Source: an uncultured Lachnospiraceae bacterium
GTDB taxonomy: Bacteria > Bacillota > Clostridia > Lachnospirales > Lachnospiraceae
Direction: 5' to 3'
Assembly: GCA_946566415.1 (NCBI GenBank)
Contig: CAMNWW010000012.1
Coordinates: 1-18,328, forward strand
DNA length: 18,328 nucleotides
The position numbers and the translations under genes are program-made. Below, piece by piece: positions 14,673 through 18,328 of this stretch; within the stretch, counting starts at the first letter, position 1, and every line of letters starts with the position of its first letter. The notes beneath the pieces were generated by a model that was not told the DNA's origin, did no database searches, and saw only the letters and a program-made list of their open reading frames with translations.

Positions 14673-15593
14673 ATGGGAGTACATTTACAAAAGATTGTTC
14701 AGAAGATGAATCTGAAAAATCTTACGCCGGAGATCGACATGACGGATAAGGAAGTGGAGGTTCCGGACGTGAACCGTCCGGCGCTGCAGTTGGCAGGCTT
14801 TTTTGACCATTTTGCCGCGAACCGGGTTCAGATGATCGGATATGTAGAGTACACATATTTGGAAACATTGACGCCGGAGTATAAAGAAAAAATTTATGAC
14901 ACCATATTGTCATATGGGAGTCCTTGTTTTGTTTTTTGCAGGAATCTGGTGCCGGAAGAAATATTTTTGAAAAAGGCGGTTGAGTATAATATACCGGTAT
15001 TTAATACGGAAAAGGATACGACCTCTTTCATGGCGGAGATTCTCCGCTGGCTGAAAGTGGAACTTGCCCCATGCATTTCTATTCATGGCGTTCTGGTGGA
15101 CGTATACGGCGTCGGGGTGATGATTATGGGCGAGAGTGGAATCGGAAAGAGCGAGGCGGCGTTGGAGCTGATTCAGAGAGGACATCGGCTTGTGACGGAC
15201 GATGTGGTAGAGATCCACAAAGTAAGCGACGATACATTGGTGGGGACCGCGCCGGATATCACGCGTCATTTTATTGAACTGCGCGGAATCGGAATCATTG
15301 ATGTGAAGACACTGTTTGGCGTACAGAGTGTAAAAGAAACGCAGAACATTGACCTGGTTATTACGCTGGAAGACTGGAACAAGGATAAAGAGTACGACAG
15401 AATGGGGCTTACGGAAGAGTATACTGAGTTCTTAGGAAACAAGGTTGTATGCCACAATATACCTATCCGTCCTGGGAGAAACCTGGCGGTAATCGTGGAG
15501 TCCGCTTCAATTAACCACAGGCAGAAACAGATGGGATATAATGCCGCGCAGGAACTGTACCGCCGTGTGCAGGAAAATTTGAGAAAAAAATAA
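14673..15593 (+). CDS. hprK: HPr kinase/phosphorylase
   Basis: A 306-residue bifunctional enzyme that phosphorylates and dephosphorylates Ser46 of the phosphocarrier HPr, the master switch of carbon catabolite repression in Firmicutes. The N-terminal domain is about 1-125. The catalytic domain has His138 (IHGVLVDVYG), the P-loop GESGIGKS (153-160), TDDVVE (175-180), the family signature ELRGIGIIDVKTLFG (202-216) and the C-terminal RPGRN loop. Length is typical. AGAAGGAGAGG, overlapping the uvrC stop, provides the ribosome binding site. It is followed after 16 bases by the glucokinase gene, a functionally sensible pairing because both respond to glycolytic sugar status. Confidence 0.97.
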   Translation: MGVHLQKIVQKMNLKNLTPEIDMTDKEVEVPDVNRPALQLAGFFDHFAANRVQMIGYVEYTYLETLTPEYKEKIYDTILSYGSPCFVFCRNLVPEEIFLKKAVEYNIPVFNTEKDTTSFMAEILRWLKVELAPCISIHGVLVDVYGVGVMIMGESGIGKSEAALELIQRGHRLVTDDVVEIHKVSDDTLVGTAPDITRHFIELRGIGIIDVKTLFGVQSVKETQNIDLVITLEDWNKDKEYDRMGLTEEYTEFLGNKVVCHNIPIRPGRNLAVIVESASINHRQKQMGYNAAQELYRRVQENLRKK

Positions 15594-15609
15594 AAAGGGG
15601 GCGAAAAGA

Positions 15610-16545
15610 ATGAAATGCTGCTTAGGGATAGATGTCGGCGGGACATCGGTAAAAATGGGGCTGTTCCGGTACGACGGGAATATCCTGGACAAATGGGAGA
15701 TTACGACGAGGACCCAGAACCAAGGGGAGGCGATATTGGGGGATATATCCAAATCCATCAAGGAAAAAGTGGAAGAGCACAAGATTCCGAAGGAGGATAT
15801 CCTGGGAATCGGGATGGGAATTCCGGCTCCGGTCACCGGGGACGGGATCGTTTACCAGACAGCGAACCTAGGATGGGGTTATAAAGAAGTGAAGCGGGAG
15901 ATGGAGGAGTTTATAGGTTATCCTGTATTTGTTGCAAACGACGCCAACGTAGCGGCGCTTGGCGAGATGTGGCTCGGCGGCGGAAGAGGGCATAAGAATC
16001 TGGTGGTGGTTACTTTAGGAACAGGCGTGGGCGGCGCGATCATCGTGGGCGGAGAATGCGTTGTAGGAAGCCACGGAGGCGCCGGAGAGATTGGACACAT
16101 TACTGTGAATTATGACGAGACAGAAACCTGCGGCTGCGGACGATGCGGCTGCCTGGAGCAGTATGCATCAGCGACGGGAATTGCCCGTCTTGCAAGGAGG
16201 AGATTGAAAGCAGACGATACGCCAAGCATCCTCAGAGAGGAAAAACGTGTTACCGCGAAAGATGTGTTTGACGCGGTAAAAGAGGGGGATCCGGTGGCAG
16301 GCGAGATCGCGTCCGAGTTCGGGAGGTATCTGGGTTATGCACTCGCCAATGTCGCCGCAGCCTGCGATCCGGGAGTTATCGTAATCGGCGGCGGGGTCTC
16401 AAAGGCAGGACCGGCGCTTCTTGGATTCATTGAGCGGCCTTTCCGCGAGAGAGCATATATTTCTAATATGAACACAGCGTTCGCGCTGGCTCAATTAGGG
16501 AATGACGCAGGGATCTGCGGAGCGGCAAAGCTGGTCTTAAAGTAA
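15610..16545 (+). CDS. ROK family glucokinase
   Basis: A 311-residue sugar kinase that probably phosphorylates glucose with ATP. Visible motifs: the phosphate-binding start CLGIDVGGTSVKMGLF (4-19); catalytic Asp111 in VANDANVAALGE; GTGVGG (137-142); and the ROK signature GGAGEIGHI (157-164) with the zinc site made by His163 and the cluster CGCGRCGCLE (174-183). GGGVSK near the C-terminus binds adenosine. The combination fits the ROK glucokinases (GlcK type) of Firmicutes rather than ROK repressors, because there is no N-terminal helix-turn-helix. AAAAAGGGGGCG precedes the ATG. Other hexoses cannot be excluded as substrates. It is in an operon between hprK and a lipoprotein nuclease gene. Confidence 0.9.
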   Translation: MKCCLGIDVGGTSVKMGLFRYDGNILDKWEITTRTQNQGEAILGDISKSIKEKVEEHKIPKEDILGIGMGIPAPVTGDGIVYQTANLGWGYKEVKREMEEFIGYPVFVANDANVAALGEMWLGGGRGHKNLVVVTLGTGVGGAIIVGGECVVGSHGGAGEIGHITVNYDETETCGCGRCGCLEQYASATGIARLARRRLKADDTPSILREEKRVTAKDVFDAVKEGDPVAGEIASEFGRYLGYALANVAAACDPGVIVIGGGVSKAGPALLGFIERPFRERAYISNMNTAFALAQLGNDAGICGAAKLVLK

Positions 16546-16551
16546 AAAGAG

Positions 16552-17541
16552 ATGAAAAAGAGGAAAAATATAAAAGGTCTTATAGGATTGCGTCTTTGGC
16601 TTCTGATGATCCTGCTTTTTACCGCTGGATGCGGCGCGCCGCAAACAACGGCGAATATGCAGGCGGAGGCGCAGCAGACAGAGACGAAACAGATCGAGGC
16701 CGTACAAAGGACAAGGGATGCCGCCGGGTATTCGGCATATGCAAAGAATGTTTCCATAGATGAACTTCCGGAATACTCAGGGCAGCCTTATATCGTGATT
16801 GAAGGTAACGAGCCGGGTTTTACTAAGGAGGAGATCACAGAGGAGTCTTACGAGTCCTACAGTGGGCTGGATGAACTGGGAAGATGCGGCGCGGCAGAGG
16901 CGTCTGTAGGCCTGGACATCATGCCGACAGAGGAACGGGGGAATATCGGGCAGGTGAAACCTTCTGGCTGGCATACAGTAAAGTATGATTGTGTGGAGGG
17001 AAATTATCTGTACAACCGATGCCATCTGTTAGGATATCAGCTCACCGGTGAGAATGCAAATGAGGAAAACTTGATTACAGGAACCCGCTATCTGAATGTG
17101 GAGGGGATGCTTCCTTTCGAGAATATGGTGGCGGATTATGTGAAAGAGACAGAAGATCATGTGATGTACCGGGTAACTCCCATATTTGAAGGGGAGAACC
17201 TGGTGGCGTCCGGTGTGGAGATCGAAGCGTACTCTGTAGAGGACGAAGGCGAGGGAATCTGTTTTCATGTGTTTTGCTATAATGTACAGCCAGAAATTGA
17301 GATTGACTATAAGACTGGGGAAAGCAAGATTTCAGAGGATGAAATATCAGACGCAGGCAGTTCTTCAAGGAGCGGAAAGATTCTAGAAGAATATGTGCTG
17401 AATACGAACACGAAAAAATTTCATAATAAGAGCTGCTCCAGCGTACAGAGCATGGATGAGCAAAACCGTGAAGAATATACTGGAAGCAGAGAAGAACTCA
17501 TCAGTCAGGGATACGAACCATGCGGAAGATGCAAGCCGTAA
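16552..17541 (+). CDS. Lipoprotein DNA/RNA non-specific endonuclease with C-terminal metal-binding domain
   Basis: A 329-residue surface lipoprotein. Residues 1-26 are a basic, hydrophobic signal peptide ending in the lipobox FTAGC, so Cys27 would be lipidated and the protein held outside the membrane. A polar linker (28-65) follows. The nuclease domain (about 75-250) matches DNA-entry nuclease EndA/NUC1-like proteins: GYQLTGENANEENLITGTRYLN and MLPFEN are characteristic. The catalytic motif reads YNRCH (154-158) instead of the usual DRGH, keeping the His (158) and a catalytic-type Asn (177-185 region). The C-terminus (281-329) has FH...C, then CGRC (His291, Cys295, Cys324, Cys327), an Ada-like metal-binding module. 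The ribosome binding site is weak. It begins 6 bases after the glucokinase gene. Possible roles are nutrient nucleic acid breakdown or DNA uptake. Confidence 0.85.
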   Translation: MKKRKNIKGLIGLRLWLLMILLFTAGCGAPQTTANMQAEAQQTETKQIEAVQRTRDAAGYSAYAKNVSIDELPEYSGQPYIVIEGNEPGFTKEEITEESYESYSGLDELGRCGAAEASVGLDIMPTEERGNIGQVKPSGWHTVKYDCVEGNYLYNRCHLLGYQLTGENANEENLITGTRYLNVEGMLPFENMVADYVKETEDHVMYRVTPIFEGENLVASGVEIEAYSVEDEGEGICFHVFCYNVQPEIEIDYKTGESKISEDEISDAGSSSRSGKILEEYVLNTNTKKFHNKSCSSVQSMDEQNREEYTGSREELISQGYEPCGRCKP

Positions 17542-17588
17542 AAAGGCGGGAAAAATAAGGATGCAGAGCAAAGAGAAGGAGAGAGAAG

Positions 17589-18218
17589 ATGGAAAATGTA
17601 TTTATGATGGATCATCCGCTGATACAGCACAAGATTTCGATGCTCAGAATGAAGGAGACAGGAACGAATGAATTCCGAAGGCTTGTGGAGGAGATCGCGG
17701 CCCTGATGGGGTACGAGGCGCTTCGTGACCTGCCTCTTGAGGAGGTCGAGGTGGAAACGCCGATCGAGGCATGCCGTACGCCGATGATTTCGGGAAAAAA
17801 GCTGGCGGTCGTGCCGGTACTGCGCGCCGGGCTTGGGATGGTAAATGGAATCACGACACTTGTCCCGTCCGCAAAAATCGGGCATATCGGGCTTTACCGT
17901 GACCCCAAGACGCACGAACCGCACGAGTACTACTGTAAGCTTCCGGATCCGATCGACCAAAGGACCATCGTTGTCCTGGATCCCATGCTTGCCACAGGAG
18001 GTTCCGCAGTTGCGGCCGTAGATTTTATCAAGCAGCACGGCGGGAAACGAATCAAGAGCATGTTCATTATCGCGGCTCCGGAAGGGCTTGAACGTCTGCA
18101 TAGAACGCACCCGGACGTACAGATCTACGTAGGGCATCTGGACAGGGAGCTGAATGAACACGCATACATATGCCCTGGCCTTGGAGACGCGGGGGACAGG
18201 ATATTTGGGACAAAATAA
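17589..18218 (+). CDS. upp: Uracil phosphoribosyltransferase
   Basis: A 209-residue pyrimidine salvage enzyme that makes UMP from uracil and phosphoribosyl pyrophosphate in the cytoplasm. Markers are PVLRAGLGMV (77-86), the PRPP-binding loop VVLDPMLATGGSA (128-140), IAAPEG (161-166), and the uracil-binding C-terminus YICPGLGDAGDRIFGTK (193-209). Length is exactly normal. AGAAGGAGAG precedes the ATG. The gene follows the nuclease gene after 47 bases without a terminator, so uracil released by extracellular nucleic acid breakdown could be salvaged by the same operon's product; that link is inference. Confidence 0.97.
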   Translation: MENVFMMDHPLIQHKISMLRMKETGTNEFRRLVEEIAALMGYEALRDLPLEEVEVETPIEACRTPMISGKKLAVVPVLRAGLGMVNGITTLVPSAKIGHIGLYRDPKTHEPHEYYCKLPDPIDQRTIVVLDPMLATGGSAVAAVDFIKQHGGKRIKSMFIIAAPEGLERLHRTHPDVQIYVGHLDRELNEHAYICPGLGDAGDRIFGTK

Positions 18219-18254
18219 TAAAACCAGAATAAGCACTTAAAAGGGAGTGATTTT

Positions 18255-18328
18255 GTGACATTTGCAGATGTTAATATTAAAGTGCCGGAAGGTATGATTA
18301 TGTATCTTCGCCCAAGGAATCCACGCGC
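18255..18328 (+). CDS. Start of an unrecognised gene, cut by the window edge
   Basis: A GTG at 18255 is preceded by AAAAGGGAG with 7-base spacing and opens a frame that runs to the last base (24 full codons). The peptide begins MTFADVNIKVPEGMIMYLRP. Too little is present to identify a family, and no terminator separates it from upp 36 bases upstream, so it is probably part of the same operon. Confidence 0.4.
   Translation, partial: MTFADVNIKVPEGMIMYLRPRNPR

Overview
The window looks like a chromosomal stretch of an anaerobic Firmicute, most likely a Lachnospiraceae/Clostridium cluster XIVa gut bacterium. The clues are an oxygen-sensitive class III ribonucleotide reductase (nrdDG), HPr kinase linked to a ROK glucokinase, a DUF1846 protein, strong AGGAGG-type ribosome binding sites, sigma-A-like promoters and moderate GC content. 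I saw no rRNA, tRNA, CRISPR array, transposase or phage gene, and no gene-free gap longer than about 250 bases.

Region 1 (1-3135) looks like a small metabolic locus: the 3' end of a DUF819 membrane transporter, a GntR/FCD regulator, a convergent hotdog thioesterase and a divergent M20 amidohydrolase. The shared thioesterase/M20 intergenic region holds two back-to-back promoters and a 10-bp motif repeated exactly 30 bp apart around the thioesterase promoter, a good operator candidate. The gntR and M20 promoters have almost the same core elements.

Region 2 (3136-7193) is the anaerobic deoxyribonucleotide operon nrdD-nrdG, preceded by a NrdR-box-like palindrome. A HipA-like kinase gene overlaps the end of nrdG and ends at a strong bidirectional terminator. 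Region 3 (7257-10971) has a DUF1846 protein on the minus strand, divergent from the membrane protease gene ftsH; a 12-bp palindrome sits in their shared promoter region.

Region 4 (10972-12750) is accessory in character: an unlisted 34-residue membrane microprotein with an excellent ribosome binding site, an AT-rich stretch, and a free-standing DUF4143 ATPase gene with its own promoter and a repeated 12-bp motif. Region 5 (12751-18328) is a tight plus-strand operon: uvrC, hprK, a ROK glucokinase, a lipoprotein nuclease, upp and the start of an unrecognised gene. It joins DNA repair, carbon catabolite control, sugar phosphorylation and uracil salvage. Its candidate promoter lies so close to uvrC that the message would be nearly leaderless.

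No complete novel system is evident. The items most worth a second look are the HipA-like kinase in the nrd operon, the microprotein plus ATPase cassette, the repeated operator motif and the variant nuclease.
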